Positions 7,250-16,500 of a stretch of DNA of 37,921 nt are shown here, piece by piece. Position 1 is the first letter of the stretch. Every line of letters starts with the position of its first letter. The notes under the pieces are model-generated. The model was not told the DNA's origin. It was given only the letters and a program-made list of their open reading frames with translations, and searched no databases. Where the stretch lies: contig NZ_BAAAHE010000032.1 of NCBI RefSeq assembly GCF_039525035.1, positions 1-37,921 on the forward strand, read 5' to 3'. Origin of the DNA: Sporichthya brevicatena (GTDB taxonomy: Bacteria > Actinomycetota > Actinomycetes > Sporichthyales > Sporichthyaceae). The position numbers were made by a program, and so were the translations under genes.

Positions 7250-10140
7250 CAGGCTCCCCCGTCCTGCCCCGCCCGGGCGGTCAACGTGTCGAGGTCGAGG
7301 CCCTTCGGCACGACGACGAGCAGCGGCCGCACGAGCCGCCGCTCCGGCAGCATCGCGGTGGCGAGCTGCCGTTCGTCGGCGACGGCTCGTCGTCGTTCCT
7401 TGAGCTCCTGACGTTGCGTCAGGCCGGCGGCGTCGTCCTCCCACCCGGCGGTGCGGTCGATCCACTGCTGCACGCGTTCGCGGGTGGCCCGGTCCGCCTC
7501 GACGACCAAGGTCTCCAGGTGCTTGTCCGCGTCGCGAACCGCGGGGGCGATGAAGCGGGTGAGGACGTGCACGTCGGTGAGGTCGGCGGCGTTGACCGGG
7601 GCGCCGGTGAATCCGGCGGCCGCGAGCCCGTCGACCGCGCGGGCGTGCGGCTCGACGAGGACGAAGTCGAGGTTCTCGGGGTTGGGGAACCTGGCGAGCA
7701 GGGCGTTCGCGGCGACGACGTGGCCGCGGGCGTTGGTGAGCATGCCCTGCAGCAGGACCACGATGTCGTCGGTGTCGCTGCGGACGGCGAAGACCTCGTT
7801 GCGGTTGAGGTGGGCCAGGGCCCGGTCCGCGGCCCATTCCAGGACGGGGTGCAGGGGCGCGAGGTAGTGCGCCTCCGGCCAGGACGAGGGGCTGTCGTCG
7901 GCGAGCGCCTCGGCGAGGGAGGTGCGCCCGCGTTGGACGCTGGTGGCGAGTTTCAGTTCGGTCATCACGCGACGCTCGGCCAGGTAGGTCTGCGGGAGGA
8001 CCTCGAGGCGCTGACGCAGGTCGGCGGGCGGCGCGAACTGCGCGACGGCGTGGCCGGTGTGTTCCTGCCAGCCGACGCCGTTCTCGCCGGTGGCGGCCGG
8101 GGTGGGCATGAAGGCGTGCAGGGCGGTGCGGAGGAAGTCGAGCTCGGTGGGGAAGATGCCGATGGGCGCGGTCGGTGGGGGCGCGGCCGGGGCGGCGGCC
8201 GCGGCCGACTTGAGGCGGGCCATGATCCCGGCGACGGTGGGTTGCGCGGCGACGGTCTCGACCGGGGCGATCTCGTCGTCGAGCTTCGCCTGCCCGGCGA
8301 GGACCTTGCGGATGACGTCCTCCTCGGCGTCGACGTCGTACTTGCCCATGAGGGAGGCGACGTCGCCGAGCGCGGTGTGGGCCTCGTGTTCCTTGTCGAC
8401 GAGTTTGGTCAGCACGCGGATGTCGCCGGCGAACCGTTCGGTGGTCGGGTGCAGCAGCAGGGTGGTGATCTGGGGGCGGTGCTTCTGCCCGTAGCGGTCG
8501 ATGCGGCCGTTGCGCTGCTCGATGCGGATGAGCGACCACGGGATGTCGAAGTGGATCAGGTGGTGGCACTGGCTGTGCAGGTTCACGCCCTCCGAGGCGA
8601 CGTCGCCGGTGACGAGGACGCGGATGGCGGACGAGGACTGCTTGAAGGAGTCGACGATGCGCTGCTGCTCGTCGTCGGTGAGGCCGCCGTGCATCAGCAC
8701 GACCGACTCGGCGCCGAGTTTGAGGTCCTTGCGCAGGGCGGCGGTCAGCCACTTGAGCGTGGGCACGCGCTCGGCGAAAACGACCGCGCGCATGCTCTCC
8801 CCCGGGCCGACGCCGATCTCCCGTAGGTATTGCACGAGTCGGTCGTACTTCGCCGAGGAGCCGTCGGCCTTCGCCGCAAGGGCGTCAAGGTTTGCGAGGG
8901 CGGCGATCTCGCGTTCGGCCGCCGGGTCGGGGTCTTTGGCCAGGCGGCGGGTGCGTTCCTTGATGGTCTCCCGCAACGCCGCCGGTGAGGACAGGAAGGC
9001 CTTGGCGAGTGTCCACGGGAACAGGGCGGCGTTGCTGCCGGAGTAGGGCGAGCGGCCCGACTCGGGGTGCAGCCACACCTGTTCGAGTTCCTCGGCGACG
9101 GCGTTCTCGGCGGGTGAGGCGTCGACGAGGATGTTGCGGGGTTCGAGGCGCTCGGCCCAGTCGCTGCCGACGACCTGCGCGACCTCGGGCGAGTGGCGGT
9201 GGCGGCGGATGACGAGGCGTTGGACCTCGCTCTCGACGAGTTCGCCGTCGGGCCGGACGGCGCTGGGGTCGAGCATGCGGACGAGTTCGGCGAAGGACTC
9301 CTTCTTGCCGTTGTGCGGGGTCGCCGAGGCGAGGATGAGGGCGTCGGTGCGGGCGGCCAGCAGGCGCGCCAGGCGGTTGTTCTGCGCGGCGGCGTTGGTG
9401 ACGTTGTGGGACTCGTCGATGACCACGGCGTCCCAGCGCTGCTTCTGCAGGTGGGCGAGGTAGCGGTCGGCCTTGAGGGTGTCGATGGAGATGATGACGC
9501 GCTTGTAGTAGGTGAACGGGTTGCGGTTCGCGGGGAGCTTCTGACGGATCCGTTGGATGCCGGTGGAGTCCAGGCGCACGAACGGCAGCGCGAACCGGTT
9601 CCACAGCTCGCCCTGCATCTGCTCGAGGACGTGCCGTGGGGTGACGACGAGGATGCGTTCACCGCGGCCGCGGCGGACCAGCTCGGCGAGGATCATGCCG
9701 ATCTCGATCGTCTTGCCCAGGCCGACGGCGTCGGCGAGCAGGATGCGGGGGCGCAGGTTGGACGGGTCGAGGGCCTTGCGGACGGCCTCCTGCTGGTAAC
9801 CGAGCGCGTCTGACAGGCCGCGGGTGGCGACGGACAGCTCAGGGTCGGTCAGCGGGACCGGCGACTTGCGGAGCATCGCCTCCAGCCACAGCCGGGAGCG
9901 GGTGTAGCTCGGGGAGGTGTCGGCGACCACGGTGGCGTCGGCCGGGTCGAGGACCACGACCTCGTCGAGCACGGTGGCGAAGATCGCGCTGGTGTCCCGG
10001 ACCAGCTCGGTGAGGCCCTGGCAGTGCACCACCCACCCGTCACCGTCGCGGACGACCTCGGTGACCAGCCACTCCTCGTCGCGGACCTGGACGATGGAGC
10101 CAGGGGCGGCACGGAACTCGTCCTGCACTGTCAAGGTCAC
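7249..10140 (-). CDS. SNF2-family DEAD/DEAH helicase, DrmD-like, 963 aa
   Basis: Superfamily 2 ATP-dependent DNA translocase. Walker A (G-L-G-K-T) is near residue 140, the Asp-Glu-Ser-His box near 240-243, and motif VI (Q-R-N-G-R-I-D-R-Y-G-Q) near 541-551, typical of SNF2/RapA-like proteins. The N-terminal 60 residues look like a small beta domain found in DrmD-type helicases. The start is set at GTG 10140 because AAGGGGGG lies just upstream; the TTG at 10200 lacks such a site. It is first in a minus-strand operon with the Eco57I-like methylase and divergent from mcrB. In class 1 DISARM the helicase and methylase of this type act with DrmA, DrmB and DrmC against incoming phage DNA. None of those three is here, so the pair may work alone or with the neighbours. 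Confidence 0.88.
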   Translation of the reverse strand: MTLTVQDEFRAAPGSIVQVRDEEWLVTEVVRDGDGWVVHCQGLTELVRDTSAIFATVLDEVVVLDPADATVVADTSPSYTRSRLWLEAMLRKSPVPLTDPELSVATRGLSDALGYQQEAVRKALDPSNLRPRILLADAVGLGKTIEIGMILAELVRRGRGERILVVTPRHVLEQMQGELWNRFALPFVRLDSTGIQRIRQKLPANRNPFTYYKRVIISIDTLKADRYLAHLQKQRWDAVVIDESHNVTNAAAQNNRLARLLAARTDALILASATPHNGKKESFAELVRMLDPSAVRPDGELVESEVQRLVIRRHRHSPEVAQVVGSDWAERLEPRNILVDASPAENAVAEELEQVWLHPESGRSPYSGSNAALFPWTLAKAFLSSPAALRETIKERTRRLAKDPDPAAEREIAALANLDALAAKADGSSAKYDRLVQYLREIGVGPGESMRAVVFAERVPTLKWLTAALRKDLKLGAESVVLMHGGLTDDEQQRIVDSFKQSSSAIRVLVTGDVASEGVNLHSQCHHLIHFDIPWSLIRIEQRNGRIDRYGQKHRPQITTLLLHPTTERFAGDIRVLTKLVDKEHEAHTALGDVASLMGKYDVDAEEDVIRKVLAGQAKLDDEIAPVETVAAQPTVAGIMARLKSAAAAAPAAPPPTAPIGIFPTELDFLRTALHAFMPTPAATGENGVGWQEHTGHAVAQFAPPADLRQRLEVLPQTYLAERRVMTELKLATSVQRGRTSLAEALADDSPSSWPEAHYLAPLHPVLEWAADRALAHLNRNEVFAVRSDTDDIVVLLQGMLTNARGHVVAANALLARFPNPENLDFVLVEPHARAVDGLAAAGFTGAPVNAADLTDVHVLTRFIAPAVRDADKHLETLVVEADRATRERVQQWIDRTAGWEDDAAGLTQRQELKERRRAVADERQLATAMLPERRLVRPLLVVVPKGLDLDTLTARAGQDGGA

Positions 10141-10210
10141 GGCCCCCCTTACGTGGTCCTGTCCAGGGCTCGGCGTGTCCGTGGAAGCCCCGCCGATCAA
10201 CTTAGGGAAT

Positions 10211-10228
10211 CTCGATCCCCGGGTCGAG
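10211..10228. promoter_or_regulatory. Near-palindrome in the helicase/mcrB divergent promoter region
   Basis: CTCGATCCCCGGGTCGAG is symmetrical at 8 of 9 base pairs. It lies roughly midway in the 187-bp gap between the divergent helicase (start 10140) and mcrB (start 10328), so it could be an operator controlling both. No clear -10/-35 pair is visible on either strand. Confidence 0.3.
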
Positions 10229-10327
10229 CTGGCCCGCCCAGTGCGGCGAATCGGCGACCCGCCGCGGGCCAGCAGCGCCTGGCCAGTGGGAAGATCGCGA
10301 GCACTGTCCAGCTCAGGGAGGTCAGCC

Positions 10328-12151
10328 TTGGCCGAAGTGACGCGGCGCCGCTTAGGCGAGATTCAGCGCGCGATCTTCGCCGCTCTGCTCGACCATCCCG
10401 ACGGACTCGACGCCAAGGAGGCTTGTGCACGCGCCGAGGCGCTGTGTCCGCCGACCGCGTTCGAGAATGCCGACTACCCCAGCAGCCCGGGTGCTCGCCG
10501 CTACCCGAAGATGCAACGCTTCGCGACCATCAGCTCCGTCAAGGCCGGCTGGCTCGTCAAGCACAAGGGCGTGTGGCGGCTCACCGACAGCGGACGCGGG
10601 GCGTACGCCACCTACACCGACCCGGATGCTTTCGAGGCCGCCTCGCGGGTCGGTTACAAAAAATGGCAGCAGAACCACGTGCCCGCGACGTACGACGCCG
10701 CCGAGGAGGCGGCGGACGCCGAGGCCGTGCGTCTGGAGGCCGCTGACCGGACTCGGCAGCGCCGCGCATGGCTGATTCGCGGCGCCAACGTGGACGGGGT
10801 CAGCGTGCTCCCGCAGTGGTTCGCCGAGGGCTTCTGCTCCATCGGCTGGCGTGACGTCCCCGAGATCCCGCCGGGGACCACCCGGGCCGGGATCGCCGCC
10901 CTGGTGAAGGAGAGCACCCCCGACGACAGTCCGGTCAGCCGTGGCCTCGCCACCGGGGTGCTCGACCGCTTCCACAACGTCATGCGACCAGGCGACCTCG
11001 TGGCCACCCTCGCCCGACCGAACGTGTACGTCGGCGAGATCACCGGCGACCCCCTGTACACCGGGGACCCGCTGACGCCGCGGCGCCGCCCGGTGAGGTG
11101 GCGCAACGCCGCTAACCCCTTCCTCGTGTCCGACCTGCCGCCCGACGCGGCCGACTCGCTGCGCGGCCAGATGACGCTCTCGGACCTGACGGACCACTTC
11201 GCGGAGTTCGCCCGACTCGGCGGCGTGGAGGTCGACGCGACGTCGGAACTTCTCCGTATCGACGCGGTGGTCCCGACACCCGACGAGGAGCTCGCCGAGC
11301 AGCTGCTGCTCCCCCTGGACTGGCTGACCGAGACCGTCGAGCTGCTCAACGAGAAGCGTCAGATCGTGCTCTACGGACCGCCGGGCACCGGCAAGACCTA
11401 CCTGGCGCAGCAACTGTGCAAGGCGTTGGTCGAGGCGGCCGGCGGCGAGTACGACCTCGTCCAGTTCCACCCGTCCTACGCCTACGAGGACTTCTTCGAG
11501 GGCCTGCGGCCGCGGCTGGACCCCGACGGTTCCGGCGGGGTCGCCTTCGAGCTGGTCCCCGGCCCGCTGCGACGCATGGCCGCGCGGGCCGCGGCGAACC
11601 CGACGGTCCCGTTCGTGCTGATCATCGACGAGATCAACCGTGCCAACCTCGCCAAGGTGTTCGGCGAGCTGTACTTCCTGCTGGAGTACCGCAACACGTC
11701 GGTGTCGTTGCAGTACTCCGACGAGTCCTTCGCGCTGCCGAAGAACCTCTACCTGATCGGCACGATGAACACCGCCGACCGCTCGATCGCGTTGGTCGAC
11801 GCGGCGATGCGGCGCCGCTTCTACTTCCAGGGGCTCTTCCCCACCGAGGCCCCGGTCGACGGCGTGCTCACGAAGTGGCTCACCCGTCACCGGTTGCCCC
11901 CCGAACCTGCGGCGCTGCTGAACGCCCTGAACGACGCGATCGGCGACCCTGATTTCGCCGTCGGCCCGTCGTATCTGATGACCCCCCGGGTCGGCCTGCC
12001 CGGCGGGCTGGAACGCATCTGGCGCACCGGGATCCTGCCGTTGCTGGCCGAGCACTACTTCGGCGAGGGCCGCGACATCGACGCCGAGTTCGGGCTCGAC
12101 GCGCTCCGGGAACGGATGGGCGGTGCCCACCGGACGGACCCGTCGGCGTGA
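10328..12151 (+). CDS. mcrB: McrB-like AAA+ GTPase of a McrBC restriction system
   Basis: Motor and recognition subunit of a type IV modification-dependent restriction enzyme. The AAA+ core has Walker A G-P-P-G-T-G-K-T at residues 350-357, Walker B with Asp-Glu-Ile-Asn at 434-437, and the McrB signature Met-Asn-Thr-Ala-Asp-Arg-Ser at 480 followed by R-R-R-F. Residues 1 to about 115 look like an Mrr-N-type winged helix. About 146-246 (R-A-W-L-I-R-G to V-G-E-I-T-G-D) look like a PUA/EVE-type base-reading domain, so the target modification may differ from that of E. coli McrBC. The TTG start at 10328 is preceded by GGGAGG at 10316-10321, six bases away. Its stop overlaps the start of mcrC. Confidence 0.9.
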   Translation: MAEVTRRRLGEIQRAIFAALLDHPDGLDAKEACARAEALCPPTAFENADYPSSPGARRYPKMQRFATISSVKAGWLVKHKGVWRLTDSGRGAYATYTDPDAFEAASRVGYKKWQQNHVPATYDAAEEAADAEAVRLEAADRTRQRRAWLIRGANVDGVSVLPQWFAEGFCSIGWRDVPEIPPGTTRAGIAALVKESTPDDSPVSRGLATGVLDRFHNVMRPGDLVATLARPNVYVGEITGDPLYTGDPLTPRRRPVRWRNAANPFLVSDLPPDAADSLRGQMTLSDLTDHFAEFARLGGVEVDATSELLRIDAVVPTPDEELAEQLLLPLDWLTETVELLNEKRQIVLYGPPGTGKTYLAQQLCKALVEAAGGEYDLVQFHPSYAYEDFFEGLRPRLDPDGSGGVAFELVPGPLRRMAARAAANPTVPFVLIIDEINRANLAKVFGELYFLLEYRNTSVSLQYSDESFALPKNLYLIGTMNTADRSIALVDAAMRRRFYFQGLFPTEAPVDGVLTKWLTRHRLPPEPAALLNALNDAIGDPDFAVGPSYLMTPRVGLPGGLERIWRTGILPLLAEHYFGEGRDIDAEFGLDALRERMGGAHRTDPSA

Positions 12152-13329
12152 CGACGGTCTGCCTCAGCGCCTGGTCGTCGGCGGAGGCCACCGGGATCGA
12201 CGCCGCGCAGGCCCGGGCGTTGACCGAGACCAAGGCGGTCACCCTGACCCCGGGCTGGGCACCGGGCACGTGGACGGTCACGGCCAGTTCCTACGTCGGC
12301 GTGCTGCACGTCGCCGGTGTCGAGGTCCGCATCCGGCCCCGGATCTCCGTGGCCCGACTGATGTTCCTGCTCGGCTACGCCCAGGACCCGCGGATCTGGC
12401 GGGACGACCCGGTCGGGCTGGAACACCAGCCCGACCTGTGGCCGGCGATGGCGCAGGTGTTCGTCCGGCAGGCCGAGAAGGCGCTCGAGCGCGGCCTGCT
12501 GCAGGGCTACCGCGTCGAGGAATCCGCGCAGCTCGTCATGCGCGGACGGCTGCGGGAGGCCGACCAGCTGCGGCGCCGGGCCGGCCTGGCAGTCCCGCTG
12601 GAGGTCCGCTACGACGAGTACGACGCCGACATCGCGGAGAACCGGCTGCTGCGCACCGCGGCCGAGCGGCTCATCCGGGTGCCACGGCTGCCGGCGCCCG
12701 CGGTGCGGCGACTGCGGACGTTGGTGGGGCACCTGGCCGAGGTCAGCCGGCTCGTCCCGGGCCAGCCGTTGCCACCCACGCCGCCGTCGCGGCTGAACGC
12801 CCGCTACCTGCCCGCGCTCACGCTGGCCCGCATGGTGCTGCGGGCACGCTCGGTCGACGTGCGCGACCGCGGCGTGCACGCAAGCGGATTCCTGGTCAAC
12901 ATGAACGCGGTGTTCGAGGACTTCGTGACCGTCGCCCTCACCGAGGCACTGGCCCGCCACGGCGGCCGGTGCGTGCCGCAGGACGTGGCTCACCCGCTCG
13001 ACGTCGCCCGACGCATCGCAGTGCAACCTGACCTGGTCCGCTACGGGCCGGACGGCCGCCCGCAGGCCGTGGTGGACGCGAAGTACAAGAGCGAGAGCCC
13101 CTCCGGATATCCCTACGCGGACGTGTACCAGCTGCTCGCGTACTGCACGGCGTTGAACGTCCCCGTCGGGCACCTCGTGTATGCGGAGGGCGGCTCGGCA
13201 CCGGACGACGTGGTCGTCCGGAATGTCTCGGTCACCATCCGTCGCCACGCGCTGGACCTGGCGCGCCCGGTCCCGGAGCTGCTCGCGCAGGTGACGGACA
13301 TCGCCGACGCGGTAGCTGGCGACGGGTAG
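12148..13329 (+). CDS. mcrC: McrC-like PD-(D/E)xK endonuclease subunit
   Basis: Nuclease partner of McrB, 393 residues. The catalytic core is Pro-Asp at 294-295 and Asp-Ala-Lys at 310-312 (V-V-D-A-K-Y-K), followed by a Y-x-Q-L-L-A-Y-C helix typical of the McrC family. The N-terminal part with V-E-V-R-I-R-P-R is the usual McrC domain that contacts the McrB ring. The GTG start overlaps the mcrB stop (GTGA), so the subunits are coupled in translation. Length and motif set are normal and the gene looks intact. Confidence 0.92.
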   Translation: MTTVCLSAWSSAEATGIDAAQARALTETKAVTLTPGWAPGTWTVTASSYVGVLHVAGVEVRIRPRISVARLMFLLGYAQDPRIWRDDPVGLEHQPDLWPAMAQVFVRQAEKALERGLLQGYRVEESAQLVMRGRLREADQLRRRAGLAVPLEVRYDEYDADIAENRLLRTAAERLIRVPRLPAPAVRRLRTLVGHLAEVSRLVPGQPLPPTPPSRLNARYLPALTLARMVLRARSVDVRDRGVHASGFLVNMNAVFEDFVTVALTEALARHGGRCVPQDVAHPLDVARRIAVQPDLVRYGPDGRPQAVVDAKYKSESPSGYPYADVYQLLAYCTALNVPVGHLVYAEGGSAPDDVVVRNVSVTIRRHALDLARPVPELLAQVTDIADAVAGDG

Positions 13330-13528
13330 GCCAGTCACGCGACGCTTCCGCCGCCCCCAACCCTCCGCCACTGCGCCGATGCGGACGGCGCCAACGTCGA
13401 TATCCGGGACCTGCTTGGCAGCGTGCGTCTTCCAGCCTCCCGCGCCGAAGGACGGACGAGACACTCCCACCGGCCGGGAAGCTCAACCTCACCAACGCGT
13501 AGGACCGGGCGGAGCCCCGGAACGGGTC

Positions 13529-16500
13529 TCAGCTGCAAGCACAGCGACCTGTGATCGTGGGGACGGCACCGCACGCGGGACAGATCAACGCGGCGTTCCG
13601 GCCCACCACCCCGGACTCGTTCGCGGCGGGGACGGCGACAGCCCGTTCGCGCGCGATGGGGCCGCGGGCGGCGTCACAGCTGAGGCACTGCGTCCAGACG
13701 CGGTAGTCGCGGACCCTGACCAGCCACCGCTCGACGCGGGTCAGCGGCTCGCGGCAGGTGGGGCAGGACTCCGGCTCGTCCCCCTCACCCGGAGCCGAGT
13801 TCACCCGGCGGCGGGCCACAACGCGCAGGGCCGCGTCCGCCAGGCGCGGGTCGCCCGTCCGGACCGCCGACTGGGCCGTGGTGCGTACGAGCAACGGATC
13901 GGCGCCGACGATCAGCAGGTCGTCGGCAACGAGCAGGTTTTCCCGGGCGGAGGAGCGGACCGTCCGCACCGTCGCCCCGCCCTCACGCAGTCGCCGGACC
14001 GCCGCCAGCTGGCGGGCATCGCCCGGCGGCGGCATCCACACCGTGACGTCAAGGCGGCCCGCGGCCTCGGCGAGGAGGTCGATCGCGCCCGCGAAACCAT
14101 GCCCGCTCCCGTACCCGGACATCCACAGCCGCACCCGCTGCTGCGCCGCCTCGATCGCTTCCAGCACCGCGTCGTGGGCGTCGAGCCCGGTCAGCGGCCG
14201 GGCCGGCGATCCCGGCCGGTCCAACACGTCCAGTGCCGACACAATGCGGCCGCGGCGCAGCAGCGCCTCGAACGCCTCCTGGCCGGCCGTCCCCGGCACC
14301 AGGGCGGCGCGCACGCGCGGCAGGTCGACGAGGACGACCAGCCCTTCCTGTGCCCGTGAGATCGCGACGTTGAGCAGACGCGCACCTTCGGTGTCGAGCG
14401 CCGCCTCGCGTAGCCACCGACGGTGGACCGAGACGCCTTGGCCTTCGGTCGTGTCGTAGACGATGACCGCCCGCTCACCGCCCTGGAACCGGTGCACGGT
14501 CGCGGCGTCCGCCCGGTGCTCGCCCCCGACGGCGTCGCCGAGGATCCGCGCCTGGGGCGCATACGGCGCGATCAGGCCGAGCGTGAGCGAGTCCGGAACC
14601 TCTGCGCACATGGCCGCCGCCACCTGCGCGTGCATGAGGTTGTACCGGGACCGCAGCCCTCCCTCGCGGCCCACCCACGCTCGCAGGGCCGAGGTGTCCA
14701 CGACCGTGATCGCAATCTCGCCCAGCACGTCCGCCAGCTCGGCCGGCCGCGGTCGGGCGAGCACCGTCGGCGCGGTGCGCAGCGCACCGCCGTAGAACGC
14801 GTGGCTGACGACCTCCGCAATCTCCGGGCGCATGCGGTGCTGCTCGTCGAGCATCACCAGCCGGGGCATGTCGGCGCCGTCGGCGAGCCGCTCGGCGAAG
14901 CCCGCAGCCTCGAACGGGCTGCGCTGGAGCCAGCGCACCACGGTCTCCGAGTCCGCCTGGGCGATGGGGCCAAGCTGACGGAAGTCCCCGGCGAGCACCG
15001 TGTGCCCGTCCCCGAGTCCGGCGGCAAGGCCGGCAAGCGGGAGCGAGACCATCGAAGCCTCGTCGATGACGACGACGTCGAACCGCTCAGCCCGCAGGTC
15101 CTGCAGGTAGCAGCGGTGGACGGTCGCGAAGACCACGCGGGCCTCGCGCACGATGGCGCGACGCACGTCGTCGAGCTGGGCGTCCAGCTCCTCCACGAGC
15201 GCCTGCCACTCCCCCAGTGCGGCTTCGATGTCGTCAATCCGCGCCTGTCGGGCCGTCAGCTGCGCCGGCGACTCACCGACGAACGTGCGCCCGGCGAGCG
15301 CGGACCGCAAGGTCGTCTCCGCACGCGCCAGCCGGTCCTCGGCCTCCGCGTGCGCCTGGCGCCGGAGGGCGAGCACATCCTCCGCGGCACGGATCGCCGA
15401 CGCCTCCCCGCGGCGGCGCGCGCGTTCGAGGGCCGCCGCGGCCCCGTCGACGGCGCGCCCGGCGACCTGGAAGACGTCGCGTGCCTGCGCAACGTCACGG
15501 TGCAGGAGGCGCGTGGACGCCTCCAGCTCCTTCGCACGCCGCTGCTCGGCGGCGGCCTTCGCGATCGCCTTGCGGTGCTCGGCCCGCTCGCGGCGAAGGT
15601 CCCTAATCTGCTGACGTGCGTTGGCGAGTTCCCGGGCGATCGGTTCGCCCCGACGGGCGAGCAGTTCGTCGAGGGTGATCGGCGGAGTCTGGCCTTCGAT
15701 CTCGGGTTGCGAGGGCGCCCCGATGCGGACCACCTCCGCCTCCCGGGGCGGCGTGCCCTGTCGCCGTGTCCGCAACCAGCCGCCGAGCACGGCGTCCACC
15801 GCGGCGTTGGTGTTTGACACGACGAGCACGCGACGGCGCTGGGCGCGCAGGATCTCTACGAGCGCTGCCACGGTCGTGGTTTTGCCGGTGCCGGGCGGGC
15901 CCCAGATCCAGCTCACGCCGGGGCGGACGCTGTTCGCCACGGCCCGCTGCTGCGCAGTGTTGAGCGCACCCACGTCTGCGCGGAGCCCAGCGACCTCGGG
16001 GGGCTGCTCAGCCGGCGCGACGTCCGGGTCGACGACGGCGAGCGCGGCCTCCACATGAAAATGCTGGGCGCCCTGGCGAAGCTCGGCCAGGCGCTCCTTC
16101 TGCAGGGTGAGCAGATAGGTCGCGTCGTGGCGCAGCACCCCCTCCGGAAGCGCGGGGGCGTCCGGCGGGAGGGACAGGGTAACCGTGGCGCTTTCGGCGG
16201 TCACGACGTCCGCCGTGAACCACTGCTCCCGCAGGCGGACCTGGACGGGCATGGAGTCCGTGACCCGCACGTCGCCGCGCAAGTCGAAACGCATCACGAG
16301 GCGGTTCGGCGTGCGCCCGATTACCCGGCCGTTGGCCAGCTCGACGTCGGTGGTGGTCCGCAGCCGTTGTGCCGCCGCGAGTTCCTCGCGCAGGGCGCTG
16401 GACATCTCGCCGGCAATCTCCCTCCACCGCGCCGCAGCCGTCGGTGCCGCCGTCGGTGCCGCCGTCGGCGCGGGAACCGGGCCCGGGGGTTCCGGGAGCT

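Noticed and set aside
7250-8752. Upstream extension of the methylase frame to about 2088 residues
   Set aside because: It overlaps the SNF2 helicase core, reads as Arg/Pro-rich random protein, and a coupled ATG lies exactly at the helicase stop (TGATG).
5663-8826. Long plus-strand frames of 582 and 470 residues opposite the methylase and helicase
   Set aside because: High-GC shadows of recognised genes; compositions are Gly/Arg/Val-rich without motifs.
9917-10327. N-terminal extension of mcrB to 9917
   Set aside because: It overlaps the divergent helicase start. The TTG at 10328 has a strong ribosome site at the right distance.
10352-12130. Long minus-strand frame opposite mcrB
   Set aside because: mcrB has a complete set of AAA+ motifs on the other strand, and this frame has none.
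2486-13329. A complete DISARM system
   Set aside because: No DUF1998 (DrmA), DrmB or stand-alone DrmC-type PLD protein is present.
14423-15817. Plus-strand frame opposite the SF1 helicase
   Set aside because: Shadow frame; the minus strand carries the helicase motifs.
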